The notes: generated from the letters alone by a model not told the origin. A DNA stretch of 64,000 nt from Adineta ricciae (GCA_905250025.1 CAJNOJ010000021.1:62001-126000), one strand, 5' to 3'; shown: positions 1 to 12,882, counted from the first letter of the stretch. Made by a program: numbers and translations.

Positions 1-84
1 ATTGGTTAGACGTTCATCTTTTTGTTATTATATCTTTCATACAGAAAATCATTTTTTCCTCAACCAATCTCAAACAATATAAGA

Positions 85-2494
85 ATGACAGATTCGAACC
101 CCGTGCCAGAGGAGAAAACCTCAATAAATCAATCTGAAACCTCTGAAAAGCAACCTGTTCAAACTGGTATGAACGAAACAATGCTTTTCTGAAATGCTCT
201 TCAACATTTCTTGTTTTCTTCTGTTCAGATGAAGCTGCACTTAATGCAACTGCTACTGCTGTTCCAGCAGAAAATACAAGTGAACAAACAAAATCTGAAC
301 GAATAGAACAAAAAATAGGTAAGCAGACAACAGCAACAAAATTGATCTTTAGCAAGTTGCCTTCTCTAGAAACATCCTCGGATGTAGAGACAAAAGAAAC
401 GGATCATGAATCAAGAGAACCTTCGAGTGAACCACAATTCAAAGATGCAGAAAAGCCAGCTGATGATGACAATAACGAAGAAGCTTGCGATGATGATAAT
501 GATTCCGAATACGAAGATGTTGATGATGAAGAAGATGAACGAGAAGGAGAAGTCGAACAGAAGAAAGAAACTTCGCCACCGAAGAAATCGCCAGTTAAAG
601 TAAAAACGTTTTGTTTTGAAATATCGTTTTGATTAGATTGCCCTTTTGACGTAGGATGACGATGAAGAACGTATCAATATAAAACCTCGCCGATTACCGA
701 AAAAACACGCAGAAGATGAGCATTCAGAAGAATGTGAAGATGAAGACAAACAAAAAGCGTCTTCGAATACAAAAGGAAAATCCAATCGAAAAGTACGATA
801 GCAAAACCGATTGATAGGTACAATTCGTATTGTTTTCTCATTCTTAGAAATCAGAGAAATCAGCCGAAGAACTCGATGGAGATAACGACACACGGAATCC
901 AGCGTATATTCCACGAAAAGGAAGATTCTATGAACATGATAATCGGACAGCAAATGAATCTGATCAACCAAAACAGTTTGTGTTTGAAAGGTTACTTTGA
1001 TACTTTAAAATAAATCGTTCTTTTTCATTCTAGAGAGAACAATAGAAATCGAAATCGTGCTTATAAAGACTTCGATGATAGATGGCAACATGATTTATAC
1101 CGTGGTGATGACGATGACAAGCCCAGTTCTGGCTATTCGAACTACCAAGGTCAAACATCACAACGGGGAGGTCGTGGTCGTTTCGGGTAAGTGTCAATAT
1201 TAAAAAAAATGAAATACTAATGTTGTCTGAATCAATGAAAGGCGTGGCCGTGGTCGTGGAGGTACTGATGGTGGTGGAGATCGAGATCAATTACATATAA
1301 ATGACTACATACCACCAACGTACCAAGGACGAGGCGGTCGTGGCGGCGGTTTTCGGCAAAAGCATCAATACTATGATGAGGGAAAAGATTATCGTCAACG
1401 ATCCGCACAAAACGACAAACCACGTAATGATCGTTCAAATAATTTTAATTTCGACGATTATAATCGTCAAACATCATCATCGTATCGAGGCAGAGGTGGC
1501 GGTGGTGGTCGAAATAATTTCAACGAATCTCAAGCACCACCTCGTCGGCAACGAAAAGAATTCGAACACTATCAAACTGACGAACAATCAGCACCACCTC
1601 GTCGACAACGAAAAGAATTCGAACATTATCAAATTGATGAACAAACAGCGCCACCTCGTTACAATCAACAGCAATCATCTGATCAGTCGTTCCATCGTGA
1701 AAGAAATTTTACTAATAGCCAGTATCAGAATCGTGGCGGACCAAGGGAAAATATTAGTAATAATCGAGACGATCAAAAACGAACAGACGAGCTGCACATT
1801 TCCACATATCAAGATGAGACTCAAGGCAAAAATCGAACACAACGACGAGATAACAACGAACCGCCTCGTCGACAAGGAGATAATAGTAATAATTATAATA
1901 ATCGAAATCAAACAGCAAACCAACAGCAGTATCAACAGTCAAGACACAATGATAATAATAGTTCTACGGGCGATCAATTCGGTCTCTCAGCTGATGCACA
2001 AAATTTTGAACGTCCTAAACGATATTCAAATATGCGTAACAATGCTCCTAATTCTGGACCACCATCACAACAACAACATCAGCAGCAGCAGCAGCAGCTA
2101 CAGCCTCAACTGCACCAGCAACAGCCCCAACATCGTCAGCAACAGCAGCAGCAGCAGCAACCACCACCACAAATACCAGTGCAAGCGTACCAAGACCAAC
2201 GCACTAATTTTTATGATCAAAGTTTGTTCTTTATGTAGATTTAAATTCAATGTCAAATCAAATAATTTAGATCGTTGGCAACCACCAACACAAACGCAGC
2301 CCCCGCCAGCATATATGCAGCAGCAACAACAGCAGCAGCAGCAGCCGATGATACCATCACAGATGTATCATCCCCAGCAGCCTATGCCACCTCAACAATA
2401 TTACGTTCCTACTCAATATTCTCAACCTACACAATTCGTTCCTATGAACTATCCGCCAGGCCACATGCCACAACAAGTAAACATGATACCGTAG
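85..2494 (+). CDS. CASC3: CASC3/Barentsz (MLN51), exon junction complex core subunit
   Basis: Exons read as 85-166, 229-318, 370-599, 655-792, 848-975, 1034-1186, 1242-2221 and 2271-2494: 2025 nt, in frame, about 674 aa, near the roughly 700 aa of vertebrate CASC3. After an acidic N-terminus comes the conserved SELOR region at residues about 135-260, with NPAYIPRKG (197-205) and RWQHDLY (239-245). In the family this segment wraps eIF4A3 and holds the exon junction complex on spliced mRNA. The remainder is RG/RGG-rich, carries a 19-residue tandem repeat, and ends in Q- and P-rich tracts. An alternative end is possible: a 57-nt GT-AG intron (2477-2533) would replace the last residues by a short exon ending at 2551. 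Family assignment is firm; the exact C-terminus is not. Confidence 0.85.
1534..1659 (+). repeat. 57-bp in-frame tandem repeat inside CASC3
   Basis: Two full copies (1534-1590, 1591-1647) and the start of a third encode APPRRQRKEFEHYQxDEQ plus one residue. The copies differ by only a few bases, so the expansion looks recent. Further on, CAG/CAA runs at about 2075-2160 and 2317-2345 encode polyglutamine. Confidence 0.85.
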
Positions 2495-2551
2495 CTATGT
2501 AAAGAAATACTTTTGAATATCGTTGTTTTACAGATGCAAGAAAACAAGTGA

Positions 2552-3694
2552 TCAACGGTCATCTGTTCGAAAAAATGAAGTATTAGTGAAGAAAATATAA
2601 TTGAACACAGTGAACAGAGAGGAACTAGCTCTCCGTTACAAAATGTTTGATGTATAATTGTAAGTCAATATTTGAAAAGTTTCCTCTAAACATGTCACTG
2701 ATCGATTTCCTCTTCGTCTATTTTTAGTTCACTACACTTCATCGCCATTATACACAGACTCTATTTTTCTTTTTCTTTCTCATTCATTTTGATTCCTGTT
2801 ACATGTAATTCATCTCGCTTTTCTTTGTTCATTTGATTTAATTTCAATGATCAGCATTATTAACTAAGAAACGAAACCTTCGGAAGTATAAAACGAACAA
2901 AAGAAGAAAACTATTCGATCGGGACGATTTAGTCGTTAATGAATACATCCGATTCAGTGCTTGCGTGTATTTGTATTATTTGTTTATTTAAAGTCTGTAT
3001 CTGTATGAACTCATTCTCCACTGGATTATTATTTTGTGTGTTTTACTTGCGCCAAGTCACATTGGCTGCTGTGTCATTCATTCATTCTCCTTTTTTTTTC
3101 TGTGTTCTGTTCGTTTGTTTTTCTTTATATATTCGTGCTTTATATATATATATATCTTTATTATGATGATCACCGACTATATAACTAAATAGTCCTTGTG
3201 ACTTTCTTTTTCGCTTGACCTTGTCTTTCTATTAGTCATATCAAATGGCATTTGCAGTTGGTAACACCATCAATGGTCGATTATCCTTTTCGAATAGCGG
3301 ACTATAGCAGTTGTTTCTCCCTCTCTCTCGCTCTTTGATCAACAAGAAGGCATTTGTGTTCTCTATTTTCACACGCAGAATAACGACATCATTTACTTTG
3401 GTCTAAATGTTTTTCGATTAGTGCATTGCCATTAATTCGAATTCATTTCGTTGACAAAAGAAGAGGTCTGCAACCGGCACTACTACAAACTTCATCGAAA
3501 AAGAGGAAGTACTTGAAATCGCATCTTATTATTCTCTTCTTCTTCTTCTCCTGATGTCAAGAAACAGGACAGCTGTTACATACAGTTTCAGCTTTTTTTC
3601 CTTGTCTACTCAGATAACTCTTTCGACAAGTCAATCGTCGACAGATAAACGACGAAGAGATCGATCTTATTTCTAAAAAAGCAAAACCCTATGG
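2552..3694. other. Intergenic/UTR, no gene seen
   Basis: The stretch holds the CASC3 3'UTR and the 5' flank of the nicotinic receptor. It is T-rich with a short TA run near 3140-3155. Open frames here are short and carry no family motif or consistent splice pattern. Confidence 0.6.
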
Positions 3695-6121
3695 ATGTTG
3701 CGTTCTAATCAAATGATCTGTATTATCATTCTGTTCTATTCCTTAAAATTTACAAGTAAGTCGAATATTCAAAGGAATGAAAGAGACGATTTCTCCCGTC
3801 GATCAAATTTAGTCGCAGGTGAGCATCAACGTAGGTTGTTAAAATATTTATTAGAAGAAAATCAACATAATCCATTGGAACGACCGGTTTATAATGATTC
3901 TCATACGTTGACGGTGACAATGAATTTAGCTCTGCAACAAATCATTGATTTCGTGAGTGAAAAATGTCTCGTCGATTGAAATCGTTATTCTTTGAAAACT
4001 CTTAGGATGAAAAGAATGAGATTCTGGTTTGTAGTGGTTGGTTAGTTCTTGTATGTATTTCTCTTGTTTCCATTCGAGGAACAACTTCTACATATGATCT
4101 TTCATTAAGACATGGTATGATTATAGTTTACAATGGAAACCGGAAGATTTTGGCAATATTCAAACTATTCGTTTGCCTAGTACACGAGTTTGGACACCGG
4201 ATATTATTCTTTACAACAGGTAATAACGAAAAAATGTTGAGAAGAACGTTTTTGAAATGACCATTCTTTCAAAGTGCGGATGATAATTTCGAAGGAACAA
4301 TAAAGACTAATTTAGTTGTTCAATCTAATGGTAGCATCCTTTTTGTTCCACCGGGCATCTTCAAATCGATTTGTACATTTAATATTGCTTCATTTCCGTT
4401 TGTAAGTGTAAACAGATGTCAAGTATAACCAGGTGGGTTAGTAATATACGCATACATTTGTCTTTTTTCGGATATCCAAAATTGTACATTAAAATTCGGT
4501 TCGTGGTCATTCGATGAATCTTGTAAGTAGGAAGAGAATCTGTTCTGACTGTGCTAATTCAATAATTCTCATTCACCATTGAAGATGTCAATTTAACTAC
4601 TGAACATAGCGAAGGCCAATTGGATGCTTATGTCAAGAATGGAGAATGGGATTTGCAAAGTATAAGATAATTTGACATCGAATCCTTTCATCGGAGATGT
4701 ACTTGATAGAATTTTTTGTCATACGAGAAGCAGTTGTGTACGAGTGTTGTCCAACTGTCTATCCGTTCGTTTTATTTACAATACAGATTCGTCGACGTAC
4801 TCTCTATTATGTTATCAATATTGTTGGTAAGAGAATTCTTTCTTTTACAACTGAATATCTCTTTGTGATTTAGTTCCATGTGTATTGATTAGCTTCATGA
4901 CTGTGCTTGGATTTCTCCTGCCACCGGACAGCGGTGAAAAACTGACACTTCGTATGAAACTAAACTAAACTAATGAGATGGATATTTCGTTTTCTGCTTC
5001 TAGAAATAACGATTCTTCTCTCGATTGTGATGTTTAGTCTGGTAATCTCAGGAATTATCCCAGCTAGTTCAACAGCGCTTCCAACTATTGTGACATATTT
5101 CACGACACTTATGTGTATGTGCACGATGTCTGTCGTAGCAACTGTTGTCGTGCTTGCACTTCATCATAGAAACGCCAAAAATCATACGATGCCGATATGG
5201 GTAAGGTAACTGCCTATGACAATCAGATATGTTTTGAGAAAACAAGAACAGTTGTATGACACATGGACAAATGTTGTTATCGCAAGAAACAATTATAAAT
5301 TGATATAGATTTTAATCTGTCATTTCAAGGCAATTTCAAAGAGATCTTGTGCCTATACTTATAAATAGATCGATTCTTTTTCATTTCTGAGCTCTTCTGT
5401 TTTCTTATGTGTGTTTGTGTAGCAATCTGATCTCAATGTAAGACGCACCGTTTTGGCAAGAAGGAACTCTCCAAAGACTAGTTTTCAAAAGCAATCTATC
5501 AGCTGCTGTCATAATCTATAATGTATTAAATGACATACCGATATAAATCTGTTTTTAAGTAGTTCTATTCTTTATTAAGAAATATTTCACCTTCTTTAGA
5601 TTCGTGTGTATATTAATCAATATTTAGCATGGTTTTTGCATATGAAACGTCCAGGTCATGATTTAAGTTGGCGCGCCATTCGTCATCGAAGGTTTCGTCA
5701 GAATGAAAAATTGAATACTAATCATAGTATGACTTTGAATAACAACTATAGACTCCCATCGACACCATTACTAGAAAATTCATCAAAATCTTTACTAGCT
5801 AATATAACGAACACCGATGATCAATTGTATGTGCCAATGTTCAATCATATTCGTCCTTGTACATCGGATTCTGATACGAAAGAACCGTTACAGCCATGTG
5901 ATATGAACTATATACGTTCGAATATTCATTCGATTCTGTCCGAGCTGAAATTCATGGCTGATTCTATCCGACGCGAAGAGGAAGAAGATGACATATCACA
6001 GGATTGGAAATTTTCAGCAATGGTCATCGATCGTTTATGTTTGATTTCGTTTACTATTATGACAACAATCTTCACCTATCTAACACTTTTCTCTGCGCCG
6101 AATTTTTTTCAACTTCGATAA
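3695..6121 (+). CDS. Nicotinic acetylcholine receptor alpha-type subunit (Cys-loop channel)
   Basis: Eleven exons: 3695-3755, 3819-3952, 4006-4050, 4110-4219, 4275-4401, 4471-4522, 4585-4659, 4710-4826, 4874-4951, 5004-5200 and 5600-6121, totalling 1518 nt or 505 aa. Visible parts are a hydrophobic leader, EHQRRL and NPLERPV, the 13-residue Cys loop (C150 to C164), a vicinal Cys pair in YECC (214-215) that marks an alpha subunit, [11 protein letters not shown] at the start of M2, M3, a cytoplasmic loop of about 120 residues and M4 near the C-terminus. The glutamate in GEK at the inner mouth of M2 predicts cation selectivity. One intron (4402-4470) ends in CG instead of AG, although the flanking codons rebuild the Cys loop exactly. 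The gene is either non-canonically spliced, slightly damaged, or miscalled at one base. Confidence 0.88.
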
Positions 6122-7327
6122 AGATTATATATATATATATATACGTCTATTATCGTGGTTCTTATCTTTTTCTTTTTGGTTTGTTTTATGTATAGTGTAT
6201 ATTTATAAACGTGTTTGTTTTTTTATATAAAAAAGAAAACTAGAGATTGATTCATATATGAATTGTTATTCTTGTCAGAGAATACTTTGGTATTTAAAAT
6301 GATGTGTAGGTAAGAAGAAGACAAAAAGATCGTATTACCTATTTTTTTCAGGTTTCATCAATGAATAGTTGATTGCTGATTCATCGTTTGCATGAATAAG
6401 AGTTCAATTTCCGTTTCAGCGGAGTATGTTAGCACTATTCTACCAAACAGTTGAGTAGTTCAATTCCCTCGAGAATGCGAAATGACTCAATATGGACGAA
6501 TGACTAATCGATGAGAAAGAAGTCAATGTCGTCTTTGGAGAAGAGCAACAGTGAGGATAGCGAGTTGTGCCTTTTTTTTAACAAGTTAATTCACTCTAGA
6601 TTGCTGACTCGGTCTTGAATTGAAAATGAATAGAACGAGTGATCTTGTCACGTCGTTAGACTATTCAAACGCATCATGCCGTTTTCCATTATCTTGATGT
6701 TGGTGAAAGGAAAATACAAAGAAAGACTTCGTTAGTCAACTAACTTCTCGTTTTTCCTTCTCCCTTCTTATTCATCATGCACCAATCATTAACGAGAGAA
6801 ATACTCTAAAGATGAAGAAGTCACTTTGACGGCACCGACAGTGAAATTAACTGAAAGAAGAGAATAATAACTCATTCATTGTTTTCCCTACGGCTGTTGT
6901 GACTCTTGTCGATTCACTATCTATGTAGTCTTTCATATTCATATTTATTGAGCTAAATAGAGGATCCCTTTGATTTAGAAAATTTGCAAATAGCAACATC
7001 ACGTTCTCGTTTTAATGAGTAAACTATCGACTTCATAATTCGTCATAATGAGAGTTATGCGCCGTTAAGAAGAAGAAAAAAGAAACTCTTGTTAACACAA
7101 CCGTGCTTTTTTTGCTTCATCACCACTGAAATATAAAAGTTTTTGTTATTCTATGGTATCTACATCTCGATTAGAATTCCGAGTTTCACATAAATTACAA
7201 ATCAAATCACTTTGAGGTAGAAAAAGAAACGAGACCTCCCGGTTGATTTGAATGCACATTTTCTCCTGTCCGATTGAACTAATGTACGTTGTGTAACAAT
7301 TGATCTGCTGCAACTTCTAGGTGATTT
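6122..7327. other. Intergenic, no gene seen
   Basis: AT-rich, with a TA run right after the receptor stop codon (about 6125-6141). No open frame with supporting splice sites or motifs was found on either strand. Confidence 0.55.
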
Positions 7328-7776
7328 ATGGCACGTCTTATCGACAATTTAATCCATTTTAACAATCGAACTGACGATGTAAGTAAAGAATAACATATTT
7401 GTTGTTTTCCTACATCAATAATCGACTTTCATTTCTATACACAGACTTCTACAATGAATCATAGGGTAAAAGACTTACAATACACATCTTCTCTCTTCTT
7501 TTAACGCTAACTAACTTTTCTCTCTCCTGATTCGATTTTACTAATGAACAGACGTCACATTTAATTAGTAATGTCTTCATTCGCATATGATTCTACCGAG
7601 ATAAAACTGATGTTTGCTATCATCTTATCGATTTGCATAAATTGTGCATCGAAGAAATCGATAGTTCAGAATGTCACTGATGCTAATCGTCTGATTGAAT
7701 TAGTTTAGCTTAGCGATGAATATGCATCAAATCAGTTGTCTTCGAGGAATTTCTATGCCATTTGAATATTTAGACA
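7328..7776 (+). other. Possible 5' exons or leader of the next gene
   Basis: An ATG at 7328 opens 17 codons ending at a good donor (7379). A 21-nt segment at 7445-7465 sits between an acceptor and a donor, and another acceptor (TTTAG) ends at 7773, three bases before the ATG at 7777. Joining 7328-7378, 7445-7465 and 7774 onward stays in frame and would lengthen the next protein by 25 residues. A purely untranslated leader is equally possible. Confidence 0.3.
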
Positions 7777-9119
7777 ATGTCATCATCGACCAAGATGGGT
7801 TTGGTTAATTTACGTGATTTGGTCGAATCTACTGCACATAAATGGTACAAAGAGAACGAAAAAGATTCGATGAAAGCCAAATGGGGTAGAACTTATAATT
7901 GGAAAGAACTTGTTAAAGAAATCGATTGGAGATCGTTAAAGTTTGCTATAGAGAAAAACAATCTTTCCTTCAAGTTACTTTTCTCTTTTAGAGTTAGACA
8001 CGATCCAGTTATATACAACGATCTTGCAATTCCTGGTGCACCGAAAAATCACATCTTATTTCGTTCCACATTCCTCAATGATACCAATCGTGAACAAGAA
8101 TATAACTTAAAGGCCGAACGACGTACCGTCTCGACATGCTCGTTTTCAATCTTCGAGGGATATACCACAGAACAATGTGTTTCATTAGAACTCGAAGTTC
8201 CTTTGCCCAAGTGTGTCTTGGAGGCGAGTACTGGTTTCCGTAGAGAATACACAATCGAGCAGTCTAAAGATAAGCAAATTGAAGAAGAATTGACATGGTC
8301 AGTGGAATCAAACATTAAAGTAAGTTACATCTAATAAACAAGATTTTAAGATTGTACTTAGAGTGTGCGAAATCGGGAGTGAGGATAGATTAACCGAGCG
8401 AGAGAATGAATATCCATTGTTGATTAGCATGATTATTTCAAAGAAAACCGCGATCGATTTGTGCCATTGTGCCAGTGATGGTATGGTTGATGTACCATCG
8501 ACATTTAGAGAAACGATTTTCCCGCGGAAATAAGTTTCATGTTCAATTACACATTCTCTAGGAATGCTAATGAAATCTTCCATTCCAAGATAAGTCGTAT
8601 ATGAAGAAATAGTTTGATTATCTGATGCATATTTTCGATTTCATCGGGCACTGTCAATTCATGAACATTAATTGGCAATTTTCTGTTGATTAGATTCCTT
8701 GTATGTCTCAAACAACAGCTGAATTACTTGTTCAAGAAGATGAATATCATGGCACATTCGAAATTAAATCGTACTTCTTCGGAGAAATTCACGTTAAAGT
8801 TTACAAAGATTCTCAAGAACTTCTCAACTTAGAATTTGGCGATCTGGAGGATTTGTTTCCACGTGAGAAAGGCTTTCGAAAGGACGCTCGAGGAATCTAT
8901 CGTATCACTCGTGGCGAATGTAAAGCACGTTTTGGTGTCTCACAAAAAGTTGAACTCCACGCCAAACCATTGCCCGGTGCCGATCTAGCTCTTCGTCAAT
9001 CACAGCGAAACTCTCTCGATCAGCAAAACGACTCGCGAAAGAACAGCGTAAGAGACAGTTCTGCATCAACAGCACCTAGCACCGCTCGCCGTGAACTAAT
9101 CAATGGCACAGATATTTAA
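7777..9119 (+). CDS. Aerolysin-fold (ETX/MTX2-like) protein, looks whole
   Basis: Two exons (7777-8319, 8694-9119) give 969 nt or 322 aa. The middle is a Ser/Thr-rich amphipathic beta region: an NDTNREQEYNL stretch, then alternating ERRTVSTCSFSIFEGY, then EEELTWSVESNIKIP and a TTAELLVQEDEYHGTFEIK strand. This order resembles the ETX/MTX2 branch of the aerolysin fold, known in bacteria and many eukaryotes as secreted or cytosolic defence, storage or membrane-acting proteins. No signal peptide is obvious at the chosen start. The C-terminal 50 residues are Ser/Arg/Gln-rich and probably disordered. The family call rests on pattern only and needs a profile search; the function here is not inferred. 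It converges with the minus-strand gene whose stop is at 9284. Confidence 0.45.
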
Positions 9120-9283
9120 AGAGAAAACAACTTCCTTTTTTTTTCATTAATATTTCCTTCTTATCTGTGTATTTTAAATCTAATCAATTTCGATTACAAA
9201 CAATGAACAAAAATATGACAATATACTGTGAGAGATTTCTCTTTCACCAAGGTATGGACTTATGTACAAACCAAATGACGTGC

Positions 9284-10345
9284 TCATCTTGATACTAAAG
9301 CAAAAGAAAAAACAAGTAGTGAGCCCTGGAAGAGTAAGAATGAAACAAACGGATTTTACCTTTAGAAAACTTTTTTTGTATTCAATGGGACCACGTAGTG
9401 GTTCTCGAGATGAGTATTCGAATTTCGTTTCATTTGACTTGTTCGGATGAAGAATGAATTCGAAATAAACCCGACTGAAACGACAAAATTACATTCACAT
9501 TAGAAGGAAAAAAAACGATCTAACGTACGTTCCATGATATGTTGCTTTTGTTATCACCCCATTCTTCGCTTCACGCGTCATCCGTCGCCAACTAAGACCG
9601 GTTTTCATTTCAGGAATTTTAATGATCAATCGAACATAGTGTTTCGAATAATCTTGATTAACACCTGAAAAATAAATAATGATCTTAGTTGACGTTCGAG
9701 TTTTTTCACGTTTATCATTTACTGGTATTCGCTTGTTTGATCGATTCATAGGTTAATTCATCTTCCTCGGGTTCAGCTTGACTTAATTCCATCGATTGAA
9801 TGTCAGACATTTGTGCCAAATCAGTCATATTATTTGCTTCATCAAAGAGTAATCTCGTCCAATTAAAATCGTGTTGCACGAGTGCAGACAGAAGGCAAAG
9901 TGAACACACAGATCTTGATACAAAATGTCGCTAGAAACTTGTTTTATCTACGATTATAGGGAAGAAGAACAAAAAAAGAGGAATGCGAACAATTCTGTTC
10001 AAAAAAACAGAAAAGAAAAAGCACGGATAGTTGGGCTATGAAGCAGAAATAATTGATGCTGATGCCATTCGAATCGAACAGAATTCTTCGGAATAGATCA
10101 AAATGTACCTATGCAAGAAAAAATTATCCGGATTTTCGATAATTGAATAGAATTGATCACAGAATTACTCCGACGAAGAGAGTCAACCGTGTAGACTGAT
10201 TATAAATGGCTTTGGTAAACTCAACTGTGACTTGATTTAATATAGCGAACGACTGGATATTTGATCGGTGCATGTCGGTGGCAGTTATCAGTCGTTGTGT
10301 CAACGATAGGGCACGTCGTGATGTTGTTTTTTCATGAGATGACAT
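9284..10345 (-). CDS. Hypothetical protein, p31comet (MAD2L1BP)-like candidate
   Basis: Five minus-strand exons are consistent in phase: 10345-10169, 9930-9723, 9664-9529, 9474-9360 and 9325-9284, 678 nt or 225 aa (human p31comet has 274). Resemblance is modest but ordered. A helix beginning SRRALSLTQRL leads to TRLTLFVG, comparable with the VLILLGG strand of p31comet; a later KHYVRLIIKIP strand precedes the C-terminal EPLRGPIEYKKSF, comparable with FQAPVTFKGFR. p31comet is a HORMA-fold adaptor that lets TRIP13 extract Mad2 from checkpoint complexes. I see gene structure clearly and homology only faintly; another HORMA protein or an unrelated gene is possible. It is divergent from the acid phosphatase, 552 bp away. 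Confidence 0.45.
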
Positions 10346-10897
10346 GTTGACAAATGAAAGTATTGTATATTTGAATTCAGTGAAGTATAATATTATCTAC
10401 ACGAGTAAAAGGAATTTCATGAAGATTCTATTAAAGTAGCGTGAAATCATATTTTGCATTCTGGTTTCTTAATGGAGAAAATTAGAAGTTGTCTAGATTG
10501 ATTAGGTCATCCAGGGTCAATGAATAAGTTTTGATTGATAAGTCGAGTCGCCTGATATTCAGAGAAGTCAGAAAAGAGCACGGATATAGTTAAACTATTC
10601 ATAGAAATCATCTTAAAACGAGCAAAAATGAATTGAAAATTCATTGAGTGAAGTTAGATGGCACTATGCGTCAATATTGATTATAGGTGGCGCTTCGGAG
10701 AAAAACTGTTCAGTTCGAAACATTGAAAACTGTTTTCTAGCTCGGAAAAACCTTACTCTCTGTGCGAAAAATTTCTTTTAAATCTTCCTATTGATAGGAT
10801 AATAGAGTCACACTTTTACCGTTTCCTTATCCAGCTGTTTGTTTTTTTGGTTGGTTACTTTTCGATATTTTGCAAAAGAAAACATTTCTCATAGAAC
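10346..10897. other. Divergent intergenic region
   Basis: Shared upstream region of the minus-strand p31comet-like candidate and the plus-strand acid phosphatase. Either or both promoters must lie here, but no recognisable element was seen. Confidence 0.5.
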
Positions 10898-12810
10898 ATG
10901 GTTCTTTTGAGTGCTGTTCTAATTTTTATCGTTTTTAATATTGTTTTGTCCAAACCAGTCGTTCCAAGAGATCCCATTTATGGTCAGCCAGAACAAATAC
11001 ATCTGTCGTATGGACGTAAGACTCAATTTGTCCACAAGAATCTGTCATTTTGCATGTAATCATTTTAGTGGATCCATCGTTAATGATTGTAACATGGGTT
11101 ACATTAGCGGAAGTCAATGATTCAATTGTGGAATACGGTCAACTTGATTCGTTTGATAAACGTGCAATAGGATCCGTAAGCATTTTTCAAGATAATGGTA
11201 CTGAAAAACGAATTGAATATATTCATCGTGTGGTTCTACGAGAGTTGATACCTGGTCAAAAATACTGTACGTACGAAAATCTTGTTCGTTGAAAGGATTC
11301 ATCATTAACTGTTTAGTCTACCATTGTGGAAGTGATGTTTATGGCTGGTCTCCACTGTTCTGGTTTACAGCAATGCGTAACGATTCGAATTTTGTTGTTC
11401 GCATGGCTGTTTATGGTGATATGGGAAAAGACAATGCTCAATCAATGGCTCGCCTTCAAGAAGAAACACAGACTGGAAATCTTGATCTTATCTTACATGT
11501 CGGTGAGTCTGTCTCAATTTTTCGAATTATTCGTGCTGACTCATCTCCTTTTTGGCGATTGTCTAGGTGATATGGCCTATGATATGAATACTGACAACGC
11601 ACGTTTTGGTGATCAATATATGAATTCGATCGAATCCATTGCTGGTTACATTCCTTATATGACTTGTCCAGGAAATCATGAGAATGCTTAGTAAATAAAT
11701 CCATTTTTCTCCTATGAACTTATTAATGATTGCATTTCGTTGACCTTTAGTAATTTTTCGCAATATGTCGCAAAGTTCAGCATGCCATGGCCGAATAATA
11801 CATATGGTGGGGATGCGAATCATTATTATAGGTATGATTAGACGACATGTCGATCGTAGTAAGATGTATTTGTTTTGTGTACTAGTTTTAATGTTGGTCC
11901 AGTTCATGTGATCGGATTTTCGACCGAGTTTTACTATTACTTGGAGTATGGTTTTGAACAAATTATCAATCAATACAAATGGATTGAAGAAGATTTGAAA
12001 GTAAGTAGAAATAAAAATTGCTTGAATAGTGAAGAATTTTATTTGAATTATTTAGGAGGCGAATAAACCTGAAAATCGAGCAAAACATCCGTGGATTGTT
12101 ACAATGGCACATAAGCCAATGTATTGTAGTAACAACAATGATGATGAATGTTTATATGCTAACGGTTACATATTCGTACGTATGACTGAATGGCAAAAAA
12201 ATGAAAGATTCAAATTTCTCTTGTCTTTCTTTACAATAGATCCGTGTTGGTCTTCCATTCATTCAAGCATTTGGTTTTGAAGACTTATTTGCTAAATACG
12301 GTGTGGACTTAGAGTTCTGGGCACATGAACATAGTTACGAACGTTTATGGCCAGTCTATAATTTGATGGTACGGCATGGAATATTTTTGCTTCGTTGATA
12401 TTTATGATGAATTATTTAGGTTCGTAACGGTACAAAAGGTGCTTATATCGATCCAGATGCTCCCGTTCATATTGTGACTGGTTCTGCTGTATGCTTTAAC
12501 TATCACCACATATTCTAATTCAAAGGAATTGTGTTCGTAGGGATGTAATGAACGTCACGATCCATTTGGTGTACCACGACCATGGACAGCATTTCAGAGC
12601 GATGATTACGGTTATACGCGTATGAATGTGTATAATTCTTCGCATTTATATTTAGAACAAGTATCAGATGATCAGGTAAAGTCCTCAAAAATTGCTATTC
12701 GTGTCATAAAAAATCTCCAATATCTCTTCTAGGGTGGCAAAGTTATTGATAGTATGTGGCTGATTAAATCTCAGCACGGTCCATATTCATATTTCAAAGA
12801 CAAATTTTAA
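10898..12810 (+). CDS. ACP7: Purple acid phosphatase (ACP7-type metallophosphoesterase)
   Basis: Eleven exons: 10898-11015, 11069-11266, 11317-11502, 11567-11690, 11751-11831, 11886-12000, 12056-12175, 12240-12368, 12420-12488, 12541-12675 and 12733-12810. Total 1353 nt, 450 aa. A signal peptide is followed by a fibronectin-like N-domain ([17 protein letters not shown]) and the dinuclear metal site in order: YGDMG, GDMAYD, PGNHENAY, AHKPMYC and [12 protein letters not shown]. The tail [14 protein letters not shown] matches animal ACP7. The family hydrolyses phosphomonoesters at acid pH with an Fe-containing metal pair, usually secreted or lysosomal. Nothing essential is missing. Its stop lies only 110 bp before the RPS26 start. 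Confidence 0.92.
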
Positions 12811-12882
12811 TAATATTTATATTTATCTATATTTCGTGATAATTATTTTTGTATTCGATCACAATTCAATAATGTCTTTCAA

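Noticed and set aside
1301-2238. A long open frame in a different phase over CASC3 exon 7
   Set aside because: Its His/Asn/Ile-rich translation is a shadow of the CAG- and AAC-rich CASC3 exon; only its end, from 2271, is the true frame after the last intron.
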